Origin: UM-FILTER-38-24 sp041663205
GTDB taxonomy: Bacteria; Patescibacteriota; Gracilibacteria; UBA1369; LOWO2-01-FULL-3
Length of the DNA: 64,000 bases
NCBI GenBank assembly: GCA_041663205.1
Contig: JBAZQZ010000001.1
Coordinates: 62,001-126,000 of the forward strand
Direction of reading: 5' to 3'
Part shown: one piece after another, positions 43,642 to 52,795 of the stretch
Layout of the letters: every line of letters starts with the position of its first letter
How positions within the stretch are numbered: the stretch's first letter is position 1
The notes under the pieces: generated by a model
What the model was told of the DNA's origin: nothing
Database searches by the model: none
The model's input: the letters and a program-made list of their open reading frames with translations, nothing else
Made by a program: the position numbers and the translations under genes

Positions 43642-44541
43642 CTATTTTGTGAAATATTCTACTGCGTTTTTGAATACTTGCAAACCTTTGCCGATTGTTG
43701 GAAGACTTTTTCCTTCGCGTAAAAGTTTTTCTTTTTCTTTAGGCCAGTCGTATTCGTTTGTGAATGAATTGAATCTTTCCGGATGAGGCATAAGTCCAAG
43801 GATGCGGCCGCTTTCGTCGCATACTCCTGCGATATCCAACATTGCGCCGTTGGGGTTGAACGGAAATTCTTGATTCGCCGGAGAGTTGTCAGGTTTTACG
43901 TATTTGAATGCAATTTGATCGTTTTTTATAAGGCTGTCGATGATGTTTTTTTCCGCGTAAAAATTTCCTTCGCCGTGTGCGACAGGACAATCAAGGGTAT
44001 CGATGTTGCGAGTCCATACGCATTTTTGAGACGTGTTTTTTAGCTTGATCCAGCGACATTCGTAACGTGCGTGTGCGTTGTGCATGAGGACGGCTTGGCG
44101 CTCGCCGTATGCTTTGTCTTTTGCGGGGACGAGGCCCAAGTTTGTTAGAATTTGGAATCCGTTACAAATTCCGATGATGAGTTTGTCTTGTTTTGCAAAA
44201 TCTAATATTTCTTTTTCGATATTATTTTTGATTTTGTTTGCGAGGGCGTTTCCTGAACCCGTGTCGTCGCCGTATGAAAACCCCCCGGGGAAAGCCATTA
44301 TTTGATAGTCGTCGAGCTGTTTTGGGTTTTCAATAAGATCGTTTATGTGAACGATTTTTGCGGTGGCGCCCGCCATTTCAAAACATTTTGCCGTTTCTTC
44401 TTCGCAGTTTATTCCATAACCTGTCAGAACAAGAACTTTAGGTAAAGCTAGGCTTTCTTGAGACGTCCTCGACAACGAAGTTGTCTGCGGAATGTCTCTG
44501 CGAAAGCTATCTTTACCTAAAGTTTTATCGTTGTTTGACAT
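43642..44541 (-). CDS. purQ: Phosphoribosylformylglycinamidine synthase, glutaminase subunit (PurQ)
   Basis: Supplies ammonia from glutamine to PurL for conversion of FGAR to FGAM in purine synthesis. The class I glutaminase domain shows KVLVLTGYGINCEEET, FPGGFSYGDD, the nucleophile Cys in IIGICNGFQIL and the His-Glu pair in LMPHPERF. The expected N-terminus is at VLVLTG; here about 33 extra residues (MSNNDKTLGKDSFRRD..., to ALPK) precede it, encoded by a 90-bp palindrome (44434-44523) that looks inserted. The gene begins one base after purL. Confidence 0.93.
   Translation of the reverse strand: MSNNDKTLGKDSFRRDIPQTTSLSRTSQESLALPKVLVLTGYGINCEEETAKCFEMAGATAKIVHINDLIENPKQLDDYQIMAFPGGFSYGDDTGSGNALANKIKNNIEKEILDFAKQDKLIIGICNGFQILTNLGLVPAKDKAYGERQAVLMHNAHARYECRWIKLKNTSQKCVWTRNIDTLDCPVAHGEGNFYAEKNIIDSLIKNDQIAFKYVKPDNSPANQEFPFNPNGAMLDIAGVCDESGRILGLMPHPERFNSFTNEYDWPKEKEKLLREGKSLPTIGKGLQVFKNAVEYFTK
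44434..44523. repeat. 90-bp palindromic element inside the 5' end of purQ
   Basis: Outer arms aactttaggtaaagc at 44434 and its complement gctttacctaaagtt in slightly altered form (ctttacctaaagtt) ending at 44523 continue inward through ggctttc / gaaagc, then gagacgtcc ... ggaatgtctc, to a central cgacaac-gaa-gttgtc hairpin. Imperfections are few. The region is translated as part of purQ and adds about 30 residues absent from the family. Confidence 0.75.
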
Positions 44542-44542
44542 G

Positions 44543-47518
44543 TTAGTAATTTTTAAAAGTTGATTTATATGCTTCTTCTAAAGTTTTTACGTCAGTATCG
44601 ACTATTGTTTCTCCGTTCAGGTCTTTGATTGTGAATTCTTGAGTGTCGAGGATTTGGCCTACGTGTGCGATTTTTTCACCTTTGAAAAGTTTTTCAAATT
44701 CTTCGCGTTTGTTTGGATCGATTGTGACTACAAATCTGGATTGTGTTTCGGAGAAAAGTAAAAAGTCTTCACGATCGAGAGTTTTTTCGCGTGGGATTTT
44801 GCTTAAATCTATTTCCATTCCGAGTTGTCCGGCGATCGCTTTTTTTGCGAGAGTTACGGCAAGTCCTCCTATTGAAGGGCTTAGCGCCGATGAAATCAAT
44901 CTGTCTTGCGTCGCTTTGTTGAATTTTTCATAAAGTGTTTTTGCTTTTATTGCATCCACTTTTGGGACTTTGTTGCCGATAAATTTTTCTTTTTGTTTTG
45001 CGCTTATGTGTGCGAAATATTCACTGGCGCCCAGTTCGTCGGAAGTTTCCCCGATGATGTAAATTAAGTCTCCCGGGAATTTCGGATCCAGTGAGATTGA
45101 TTTTGTAATGTCGTCGATTACGCTTATTGATGAGGCGAGAAGGGTTGGCGGGACGGAAATTTTTATTGAATTTCCTTCGCGATCAAATCCTTTGAAGTCG
45201 TTGAACATTGAATCTTTTCCGGAAATGAATGGCGTTTCGAAAGCCACGGAATAATCGTAGCAGGCTTTTACGGCTGACTTAAGCTGTCCCAAGCGTTCTT
45301 CTTCCGTCGAACTGCACCAGCAGAAATTGTCCATTAACGCCATGTGACTGATCGGGGCGCCGGTCGCGACGGCGTTTCTTATTGCTGTGTCGATTGTGCA
45401 TGCGGCCATGTGATAAGTGTCTATTTCAGAATACGAAGGGTTTATTCCTTGAGAACATATGATGCCTTTGTTTGTTTCCAAAAACGGTTTTGTGACCGAA
45501 GAAGGTGAGATGACTCTGCCTGTGCCTTGCAGTGGCCCTAAAACCGCTGTGCCCTGAACTATGTGATCGTATTGTCTTGGAATAAATTCATAGCTCGCAA
45601 TGTTCGGACGGGCGAGCATTTCAAGTAAAGTTTCTGTCAAATTTTCAGGTTTTTCGAAATCCGGTTCTGTGTGATTTGGCTTTGTGTAAATGGAAACCAA
45701 GTGTTTTTCAGGAAGCCCGTCGTGCAAAAATTCCATATCTATGTCCATGATTTTTTCGCCTTTGTATCTGACAATACAGTGGCCGGATTCTGTGAATTTC
45801 CCGATAACAGTCGCTTCAACGCCGCGACGGGTCATCAGGTCTGTAAAGCGTTCAAGTTTTTCTTCCGGGATTGAAAGCGTCATTCTTTCTTGTGATTCGC
45901 TGATCCAGATTTTCCATGGTTCAAGATTCGGATATTTTAATGGTACTTTGTCCAAGTCCACTTCGCATCCGCCTGATTCTTTAGCCATTTCTGCGACCGA
46001 GCAGGAAAGTCCGCCGGCTCCGTTGTCTGTGATCGAAGTGTAAAGCTCCATGTCGCGGGCTTCTTTTACAATCGCGTCTGATAATTTTTTTTGGGTAATC
46101 GGATCGCCGATTTGCACTGCGGTTGCAGGACTTCCTTCTGATAGCGCTTCGGATGAAAATGTTGCGCCGTGAATTCCGTCTTGTCCGACTCTTCCTCCGA
46201 TGACCACTATGTAGTCTCCGTTTTTGGCCAGTTTTTCACATGAAGATTTTCCGTTAATTTCTCTTGGAATTACTCCGACTGTGCCTACAAAAATCAACGG
46301 TTTTCCTTTGTATCCGTCATGAAAACAGACAAATCCTTGAGGTGTCGGGATTCCGCTTTGGTTTCCGCCGGAATTTACTCCCGCGACCACTCCGTCCAAG
46401 ATTCTTCGAGGGGATAGCGCCTGTTTTTTTAGCGCTTTGTCTTTGTAAATCGGCTCTTTGTCTTCAGGAAATCCAGTGCAAAATCCGTATTTATTTATGA
46501 TCGGTTTTGCGCCTTGTCCAAAGCCTATTGTGTCTCTGTTTACGCCTACAATTCCTGTTATTGATCCGCCAAACGGATCGAGTGCCGACGGGCTGTTGTG
46601 AGTTTCCGCTTTGTCCGTAATTAAATAATTTTCGTCGAAAATTATCGCTCCGGAATTGTCCGAGAAAACCGAGACGCAAAAATCATTTTTTCCTTTTTTC
46701 TTGCGAATTTCTTGTGTGGCTTTTTTGATATAGCCCTTGTATAAGCCATCTTTTGTTTCATCGAGTTCCGCTGCGAAAATCGTGTGTTTGCAATGTTCCG
46801 ACCAAGTTTGCGCGAGTGATTCAAGCTCTATGTCGGTTGGGGAGCGGCCGAGTTTTTCAAAATATTTTTTAATTGCATAGAGGTAATCTTTCTCAAGAGC
46901 TAAAGGTCCGCGGCGTGTGCCGTCTTTACTCAAAATACCTTCTTTCCCGATTTTCAAAAGTTCTTCTTCCGAGATATTCAGATCCACCAAGTCCACGGAA
47001 ATTTCTTCTTTCAAGTTTACTTTCGGGACGATCGTGTCCATTCCGTTTTCTTTGTCGTACTGCGATTTGTCTTTGATGTGGATTCTTTGAATGAGGTCAT
47101 TTGCAAGTGTGGATCCGATTTTTTCAGTGTCTTCTTGAGTAAGTTTTCCTTCCAAAAAAATCAACATTGAGGTGTGGACGCTTTCTTGTCCCAAGAATTT
47201 TTCTTTGAATGCGTCTTCGATTGTTTCTCTTGCGGTTGTGGCGATGTTATCCGTGACCCCCGGAAGAAAGCCTATTTCAAGCGCAAAATCAAAAGGAATG
47301 TTTTTGAAAGGTTCGTTTATTTTGTATTTTTGAGATATTGAATTTGACAGGAGGTTTGCGATTTTTGTGATTTTTTCCGGAGAAAATTCTTTGTTTACCG
47401 TGTAGACTTCGAGGACTGTTGAATTTTTTACATTGAAACCAAGCGATTTTAGCTTGTTTGTCATCACTTTTGAACGAGTGTCGTTTACGTGAGTCAATAC
47501 TTCAATACGATGTGCCAT
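44543..47518 (-). CDS. purL: Phosphoribosylformylglycinamidine synthase, PurL with fused PurS-like N-terminus
   Basis: Synthetase subunit of the FGAR-to-FGAM step. I choose the ATG at 47518 (MAHRIEVLTHV, 991 residues); the frame is open to 47581, but that extension is atypical. The first ~170 residues hold ferredoxin-like PurS segments (IEVLTHVNDTRSKV; LEIGFLPGVTDNIATTARETI). Then come the two AIRS-like halves: the catalytic SEHCKHTIFAAEL, DKAETHNSPSALDPFGG, SESQERMTLSIP and SGKDSMFNDF. Length lies between the small PurL (~740) that needs separate PurS, and the single-chain enzyme (~1300) that includes PurQ. Confidence 0.93.
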   Translation of the reverse strand: MAHRIEVLTHVNDTRSKVMTNKLKSLGFNVKNSTVLEVYTVNKEFSPEKITKIANLLSNSISQKYKINEPFKNIPFDFALEIGFLPGVTDNIATTARETIEDAFKEKFLGQESVHTSMLIFLEGKLTQEDTEKIGSTLANDLIQRIHIKDKSQYDKENGMDTIVPKVNLKEEISVDLVDLNISEEELLKIGKEGILSKDGTRRGPLALEKDYLYAIKKYFEKLGRSPTDIELESLAQTWSEHCKHTIFAAELDETKDGLYKGYIKKATQEIRKKKGKNDFCVSVFSDNSGAIIFDENYLITDKAETHNSPSALDPFGGSITGIVGVNRDTIGFGQGAKPIINKYGFCTGFPEDKEPIYKDKALKKQALSPRRILDGVVAGVNSGGNQSGIPTPQGFVCFHDGYKGKPLIFVGTVGVIPREINGKSSCEKLAKNGDYIVVIGGRVGQDGIHGATFSSEALSEGSPATAVQIGDPITQKKLSDAIVKEARDMELYTSITDNGAGGLSCSVAEMAKESGGCEVDLDKVPLKYPNLEPWKIWISESQERMTLSIPEEKLERFTDLMTRRGVEATVIGKFTESGHCIVRYKGEKIMDIDMEFLHDGLPEKHLVSIYTKPNHTEPDFEKPENLTETLLEMLARPNIASYEFIPRQYDHIVQGTAVLGPLQGTGRVISPSSVTKPFLETNKGIICSQGINPSYSEIDTYHMAACTIDTAIRNAVATGAPISHMALMDNFCWCSSTEEERLGQLKSAVKACYDYSVAFETPFISGKDSMFNDFKGFDREGNSIKISVPPTLLASSISVIDDITKSISLDPKFPGDLIYIIGETSDELGASEYFAHISAKQKEKFIGNKVPKVDAIKAKTLYEKFNKATQDRLISSALSPSIGGLAVTLAKKAIAGQLGMEIDLSKIPREKTLDREDFLLFSETQSRFVVTIDPNKREEFEKLFKGEKIAHVGQILDTQEFTIKDLNGETIVDTDVKTLEEAYKSTFKNY

Positions 47519-47644
47519 ATTTTTGAGAACATTTAATAATCCGCCCGCACAAAAAATATCACGAAAGCGGGGGAAGGGCAAATATTATTTGACGAAAATT
47601 CCCTCCGTATTGCACTAATTTTATCAAATATTTATACTGGGTTT

Positions 47645-48022
47645 ATGGAGATACTTCAAAAAGCTCAAGAACTGGGCATAAATCCGCAGGATATTGAGGA
47701 AAAATTTGTCACCGGAAGCGGGGCGGGAGGGCAAAAAATAAATAAAACCGCAAGTTGCGTTATGCTGAAACATATTCCGACGGGGATAATTGTGAAGTGC
47801 CAAAAACATCGAGAGCAAAGCAAAAACAGAGCTTCGGCTTACAAATTATTGGTGTTGAAAATAGAAGAACTTGTCAAAGGAAAAGAGTCTGAGCTTGCTA
47901 AGAAAACATATAAAATAAAAAAACAAAAACAACGTCGCTCCCGTCGTGCCAAAGAAAAAATGTTGCATGACAAAGCTCATCATAGTGAGATAAAAGAGCA
48001 AAGGGGGACGGTGAGGCTTTAG
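47645..48022 (+). CDS. RF-1 domain ribosome-rescue-type protein
   Basis: A 125-residue protein with the release-factor catalytic domain: FVTGSGAGGQKINKTASCVML contains the GGQ that triggers peptidyl-tRNA hydrolysis, followed by IPTGIIVKCQKHREQSKNRASA. There is no codon-recognition domain. The C-terminal tail is basic and helical (KIKKQKQRRSRRAKEKML), as in ArfB/YaeJ, whose tail inserts into the empty mRNA channel. Rescue of stalled ribosomes is the likely role, though the KCQxxREQxxNR region is also typical of PrfH/RF2-like stand-alone proteins. It lies divergent from purL and convergent with secA. Confidence 0.85.
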   Translation: MEILQKAQELGINPQDIEEKFVTGSGAGGQKINKTASCVMLKHIPTGIIVKCQKHREQSKNRASAYKLLVLKIEELVKGKESELAKKTYKIKKQKQRRSRRAKEKMLHDKAHHSEIKEQRGTVRL

Positions 48023-48035
48023 GGTTGGCTTGGTT

Positions 48036-50693
48036 TTAACCGCAGCACTTTTTGTACTTTTTGCCTGAGCCGCATGGGCATGGGTCGTTTCGGCCGATTA
48101 TCGGACCTTGGTTTTTGTCGGAGACGTGGACGATTGTGCCGCCTGTTGATGCGCGCTCGATTATATTTGAGCCGGTTGCGCCGGAGGTTTTTATTACGAC
48201 CGGATTTCCGGATGAAAGCGGTTTTTCGATTTCATCGTCGTTTGTTTGGATTTGTTTTATTTCAGCTCTTTTTAGCATTTCATGTGGTATCACTTTTTCT
48301 AGATCGATCTTGAAAAGCGTGTTTAGGGTGTTGGCTTTTATCATTGCCATTAGCTCATTGAAAAGCTCGAAGCTAAGCCCTTTATATTCTGTTAACGGAT
48401 CTTTCTGTGCGTATCCGCTGAATGCGACGCTTTCTCTTAAATTTTGCATAGTGTCGATGTGATCCATCCATAATGTGTCTGTTGAACGGAGGATTACCGC
48501 TTTTTCGATTCCTCGTAAAATTTTTGAATCCGGTAATGATTTTTCGCGTTTTTCGTATGCTTCTAAAAGATATGATTTTGCTTTTTCGATAAGTTCGTCT
48601 TCATATATTATTTTGTCGATTTGCTCTTGTGTAAGAGCACTTTCGTCTTTATGAATTGCTGTTAATGCTTCGAAAATTTCTTTTTTGTTCCAGTCTTTAG
48701 TGTCCCTGTGCGCGGTATTATTTAGGACAATATTTTCCGCCGCTTCTTTTATCATTTGGATTATGTCGTCCTTGATTTCTTCTTTGAAAAGATAATTTTT
48801 GCGTTGTTTGTAAATGATATTTCTGTGAATGTTCATGATGTCATCGTATTCGACGAGGTGCTTTCTGATGTCAAAATTGTGGCCTTCAACTTTTTTCTGA
48901 GCGCTTTCGATTGAGCGAGAAATTATAGAATTTTCTATCGGCATGTCTTCCGGAACTTTCAAAATTTCCATCATGCTTTTGATTTTGTCTCCCCCGAAAA
49001 GTCTCATCAAATCGTCGTCCATTGATGTCAAAAATTGGCTTGCTCCAGGGTCTCCTTGACGTCCACTACGTCCACGTAACTGATTGTCGATGCGGCGCGC
49101 TTCGTGTCTTTCCGTTCCCAAAACGAAAAGTCCGCCGAGGTCTTGCACTCCTTCGCCGAGCTTGATATCGGTTCCGCGTCCCGCCATATTTGTGGCGATT
49201 GTTACTGTCCCTTTTTGTCCCGCTTGCGATATGATTTCGGCTTCTTTCTCATGATTTTTTGCGTTTAAGACATTGTGCGGAACCCCTTCAAGAGTCAGGA
49301 GTTTGCTCAAAATTTCCGATTTTTCCACGGAGACCGTACCGACTAAAACCGGTTGTCCTTTTTCGTGAAGTTCTTTGACGAGCTTTGTCGCCGCCAACAT
49401 TTTTCCTTTGAATGTTTTGTAAATTGCGTCGGTTTTGTCTGTTCTTTGCATCTTTTTGTTTGGCGGGATTGTGATCGTGTCCAAGCCATAAATTTGATAA
49501 AATTCTTCGGCTTCAGTGAGGGCCGTACCTGTCATGCCTCCGAGTTTTTCAAAAAGTCTGAAATAATTTTGGAATGAAACTGTCGCAAGGGTTTTTGATT
49601 CGCGTTTTATTTCAACATTTTCTTTTGCTTCGATGGCTTGGTGAAGCCCGTGCGAGTATCTTCGTCCCGGCATCAAACGTCCCGTGAATTCATCGATGAT
49701 TAAAATTTCGCCGTCTTTCACGATATAATCCACGTCGTTTTTGTAGCATGCCTTTGCGCGAAGCGCCTGTTCGAGATGATGCACTTCTTCGAATCCGGCT
49801 TCCGTGTAAATGTTTTCTACGCCGAGAAGTCCTTCCATTTTCGCGATTCCGGCTTCTGTAAGGGTTGCGGTCTTTAATTTTTCATCAATTACGTAGTCTG
49901 TATTCTCTTCCAGATTTTGGATTAATTTTGAATGTTTTTGGTATTTTGATGTGGATTCTTCGGCCTGTGCGGAGATGATAAGCGGGGTTCTGGCTTCATC
50001 AATCAAAATCGAGTCGACCTCGTCGACAATCGCATAGTAGAGGTCTCTTTGCGTGATTTCGTCTTTGTCGGTGACCATGTTGTCGCGCAAATAGTCGAAT
50101 CCGAATTCATTGTTTGTTCCGTAGGTTATGTCGCATGCGTATGCGGCTTTTTTCTGTGCGTGGCTCATTCCGTGGACGGTAACTCCGACTGAAAGTCCCA
50201 AATAATTATAAAGTCCGCCCATCCAATCCGCGTCTCTATGCGCCAAATAGTCATTTACTGTGACAAGATATGCGCCACGGCCCAAAAGTGCGTTCAAATA
50301 AATCGGCATTGTACAAACGAGGGTTTTTCCTTCACCGGTTTTCATTTCCGCGATATTTCCTTGATGAAGTACGATTCCTCCGATCATTTGTACGTCGTAG
50401 GGGATCATGTCCCAAGTGATGTCGCGGCCGCGGACAGACCAAGTTTTTCCTATCAAATGTCGGCATGCTGTTTTTACCAATGCGAAGGCTTCCGGCAAAA
50501 TATCGTCGACTGTTTCGCCGTTTTTTAGTCTGTTTTTGAATTCCTCGGTTTTGGCCTGTACCTGTGCCTGCGTGGTGATTTCTTTTTGGTATTTTTCTTC
50601 TATTTCGAGAATTTTTTTGACTGTCGGTCTGATGCGTTTTAATGCTTTTTCGTTCGGATCTCCCAAGAGTTTATTTAATATTGCGCGTATCAT
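48036..50693 (-). CDS. secA: Preprotein translocase ATPase SecA
   Basis: Drives secretory proteins through SecYEG. The 885-residue protein has NBD1 with Walker A MKTGEGKTLVC, VTVNDYLAHRD, Walker B as VDEVDSILIDEARTPLI, the preprotein cross-linking domain, NBD2 with TIATNMAGRGTDIKLGEGV and LRGRSGRQGDPG, the helical scaffold and wing, and a C-terminal zinc motif RNDPCPCGSGKKYKKCCG. That tail binds SecB where present, but is also kept in SecB-free bacteria. It is a single gene with an AT-rich upstream spacer. Confidence 0.97.
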   Translation of the reverse strand: MIRAILNKLLGDPNEKALKRIRPTVKKILEIEEKYQKEITTQAQVQAKTEEFKNRLKNGETVDDILPEAFALVKTACRHLIGKTWSVRGRDITWDMIPYDVQMIGGIVLHQGNIAEMKTGEGKTLVCTMPIYLNALLGRGAYLVTVNDYLAHRDADWMGGLYNYLGLSVGVTVHGMSHAQKKAAYACDITYGTNNEFGFDYLRDNMVTDKDEITQRDLYYAIVDEVDSILIDEARTPLIISAQAEESTSKYQKHSKLIQNLEENTDYVIDEKLKTATLTEAGIAKMEGLLGVENIYTEAGFEEVHHLEQALRAKACYKNDVDYIVKDGEILIIDEFTGRLMPGRRYSHGLHQAIEAKENVEIKRESKTLATVSFQNYFRLFEKLGGMTGTALTEAEEFYQIYGLDTITIPPNKKMQRTDKTDAIYKTFKGKMLAATKLVKELHEKGQPVLVGTVSVEKSEILSKLLTLEGVPHNVLNAKNHEKEAEIISQAGQKGTVTIATNMAGRGTDIKLGEGVQDLGGLFVLGTERHEARRIDNQLRGRSGRQGDPGASQFLTSMDDDLMRLFGGDKIKSMMEILKVPEDMPIENSIISRSIESAQKKVEGHNFDIRKHLVEYDDIMNIHRNIIYKQRKNYLFKEEIKDDIIQMIKEAAENIVLNNTAHRDTKDWNKKEIFEALTAIHKDESALTQEQIDKIIYEDELIEKAKSYLLEAYEKREKSLPDSKILRGIEKAVILRSTDTLWMDHIDTMQNLRESVAFSGYAQKDPLTEYKGLSFELFNELMAMIKANTLNTLFKIDLEKVIPHEMLKRAEIKQIQTNDDEIEKPLSSGNPVVIKTSGATGSNIIERASTGGTIVHVSDKNQGPIIGRNDPCPCGSGKKYKKCCG

Positions 50694-50751
50694 GATTTTT
50701 TGTAATTATTTTTGAATATCTTTTATGCTGGCAGATTTTAACATTTATTCT

Positions 50752-50800
50752 ATCTCAAGGGAAGTTTTGAGATTGACAATGTGTTGAAAAACATTATATT
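50752..50800 (+). promoter_or_regulatory. Promoter with adjacent inverted repeat before the 50840 gene
   Basis: TTGACA (50773-50778), a 16-base spacer and TATATT (50795-50800). Immediately upstream, atctcaa (50752-50758) and ttgagat (50767-50773) form a perfect 7-bp inverted repeat touching the -35, a possible operator. The leader is about 33 bases without Shine-Dalgarno. Confidence 0.6.
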
Positions 50801-50839
50801 AGTTTACTAAAAACTTATTTATTAACTATTTATTACGAT

Positions 50840-51343
50840 ATGGAAAAAAGTAATGGGGGTATCTTTGAAGGCAATGATGGGTCTAGTTTTACTTTGGAGG
50901 CTCGGAGATGTTTTGTGGCCGAAAGAGGGCTTACTCCTGAGTTAAGGGCTGCGGCTAAAGGCAAGACACTTGTTGAGAGACATTTGCCTGAAGTTTCGGA
51001 AATTGATCCTGAAGCTTTTGTTGAGATTGGGGATGGTAGTGTGAGGTTGAGTGGAGTAGGATCTGCAATAGGATCTGCAATAGAACTTGACCCGGATGGT
51101 TCTCGTGATTTGATGGCTTTGACCGGGCATTTGGATAGGGCATTGCTTGAAGATGTTGATCTGGGGGCTAAATCTTCTCAGTCTGTTAGAGATAGGATTG
51201 CTCATATGACGGGGTTGCCGTCTGGGCGTTTGAGGGTAGATGGTGTTGGAGATGATGATTTTGTTTGTCTTGATGCGGAGTCCTTTAGGGGAGCTTTAAG
51301 GGAAGCGTCGCAAATTATGGAAGGTGATAGCGGGGCTGAGTAG
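50840..51343 (+). CDS. Hypothetical protein, 167 aa
   Basis: Not recognised. A soluble acidic protein without signal peptide or membrane segment. A short tandem duplication encodes GSAIGSAI near residues 75-82. Predicted helices lie at about 93-108 and 145-160, with alternating short strands between. It has its own promoter (50773-50800). It ends five bases before the convergent sugar transferase gene. It resembles the 4030 and 5241 genes only in size range and promoter architecture. Confidence 0.6.
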   Translation: MEKSNGGIFEGNDGSSFTLEARRCFVAERGLTPELRAAAKGKTLVERHLPEVSEIDPEAFVEIGDGSVRLSGVGSAIGSAIELDPDGSRDLMALTGHLDRALLEDVDLGAKSSQSVRDRIAHMTGLPSGRLRVDGVGDDDFVCLDAESFRGALREASQIMEGDSGAE

Positions 51344-51347
51344 TTTT

Positions 51348-52751
51348 TTATTCCGTGTGGCCTTTTAGGACGACGAAGATGGTTTTGATGAGGATTTTGA
51401 GATCGAAGAGGATGGACCAGTTTTCGATGTAATAGCGGTCGAGTTTGATTTCTTCTTCAAAGGGGAGGTCGGATCGGCCGCTTATTTGTGAGATTCCTGT
51501 GATTCCGGGTTTGATTGTGAGGACGAATTTGTGGCTTTTTTCGTATTTTGCGACTTCTTCGGGTAAATGCGGGCGCGGGCCTACCAAGCTCATGTCGCCT
51601 TTGAGTACGCTGAATAATTGCGGAAGTTCGTCGATTGAATATCTGCGGATGAATTTTCCGACTTTTGTGACTCTCGGGTCGTCTTTGATTTTGACGAGGG
51701 GACTGTCTTTTCGCGTATTGTTGGCGGAAAGTTCTTTGTATCGCATGCCGTCCGTGTTTGGGTGCATTGAGCGGAATTTGTAGAAATTGAAAGGTTCGCC
51801 GAATTGGCCGATTCTTTTTACGCGGTCGCCATTGTCTTTTTTTGTGAAAAATATCGGGCCTTTTGAGTCGATTTTTATTGCGATCGCTGTGATCAGAAAA
51901 ACAGGGGAGAGCAGAATAATCAGCAACAGCGAGCCAAAAAAATCGATGCATCTTTTTGTCACTCTGCCCCAGCCTTCGAGTGGAGTCGGTTTTAGTGAGA
52001 TTATAGGTACGCGGCCGATTGTTGAGATAGAAATATTTGAGCGGCGTACGTCGATCAATTCCGGTACGAATTTGTATGAAATGTGATTTAAATCGCAGAG
52101 CTGAAGGATTTCTTCGTTTTCTTTTGCGTTGATTTTTGAATCGGTTTGGATGATTTCGTCGATGTTTTTGTGCTCTATTGTGTACTGCAGTTGGCTTGGT
52201 TTTTCGATTATTCCGATGATTTTGTATCTGGCATCTTTTTTCAGATTTTTGTAGATTTCGTCAGTGATTTCGTTTTTGCCGAGAAAGAGCAGATTTCTCT
52301 TGCCTATGCCTTTTTTCAGAAGAATTAATTGTATGATTTTTATGATTCCGCGGCCCAGGATGATGAATAAAAGGGTGAGCGACCAGCTATATAAAATCGC
52401 GAGTCTGGAGAAGGGGAATGTGCGAGTGAAAAAGAAATATGTGACGCAAAAAGCGGTCCAAATAAACCAAAAAAAGAAAACTTTTTTCGTTTCCGTTGTG
52501 AATTTCAGTGTTGTTCTGAGTGAATATAGTCGGCCGATGATAAAAATGAGAATCAGCGCGGCGGCAAGGAAAGAACTGAAGCGTAAATATGCTTCGAGTG
52601 TCGGGAGAACGGTGTAGTCTATCGGTTTTGCGATGCCTTTTATTGGCTCTGTGATGAGGCGAAGGTTGTATGCCACAAAAAATGCCGATATTGTCATGAT
52701 GATGTCGATCGGTATTTTTATCAGTCCAAAGAAAAGTTCGAAACGTTTCAT
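51348..52751 (-). CDS. Polyprenyl-phosphate sugar-1-phosphate transferase (WcaJ/WbaP type)
   Basis: Starts exopolysaccharide or wall-polymer repeat units by moving a sugar 1-phosphate from a nucleotide sugar to undecaprenyl phosphate. The 467-residue protein has four N-terminal helices (about 8-145), a Rossmann-like CoA-binding domain (about 150-255) and the C-terminal bacterial sugar transferase domain: a membrane helix in KRCIDFFGSLLLIILLSP, FNFYKFRSMHPN, RRYSIDELPQLFSVLKGDMS and LVGPRPHLPEEVAKY. The sugar cannot be told. galU at 60256-61107 could supply UDP-glucose. It is the gene after rnpB on the same strand. Confidence 0.93.
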   Translation of the reverse strand: MKRFELFFGLIKIPIDIIMTISAFFVAYNLRLITEPIKGIAKPIDYTVLPTLEAYLRFSSFLAAALILIFIIGRLYSLRTTLKFTTETKKVFFFWFIWTAFCVTYFFFTRTFPFSRLAILYSWSLTLLFIILGRGIIKIIQLILLKKGIGKRNLLFLGKNEITDEIYKNLKKDARYKIIGIIEKPSQLQYTIEHKNIDEIIQTDSKINAKENEEILQLCDLNHISYKFVPELIDVRRSNISISTIGRVPIISLKPTPLEGWGRVTKRCIDFFGSLLLIILLSPVFLITAIAIKIDSKGPIFFTKKDNGDRVKRIGQFGEPFNFYKFRSMHPNTDGMRYKELSANNTRKDSPLVKIKDDPRVTKVGKFIRRYSIDELPQLFSVLKGDMSLVGPRPHLPEEVAKYEKSHKFVLTIKPGITGISQISGRSDLPFEEEIKLDRYYIENWSILFDLKILIKTIFVVLKGHTE

Positions 52752-52795
52752 TTTGTTGACGTTATGCTCTTCGCTTGCGGAAAGCTTTTTTAGCT

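Noticed and set aside
47519..47581. N-terminal extension of purL
   Set aside because: The 21 extra residues are not part of the family; the PurS-like domain begins at MAHRIEVL.
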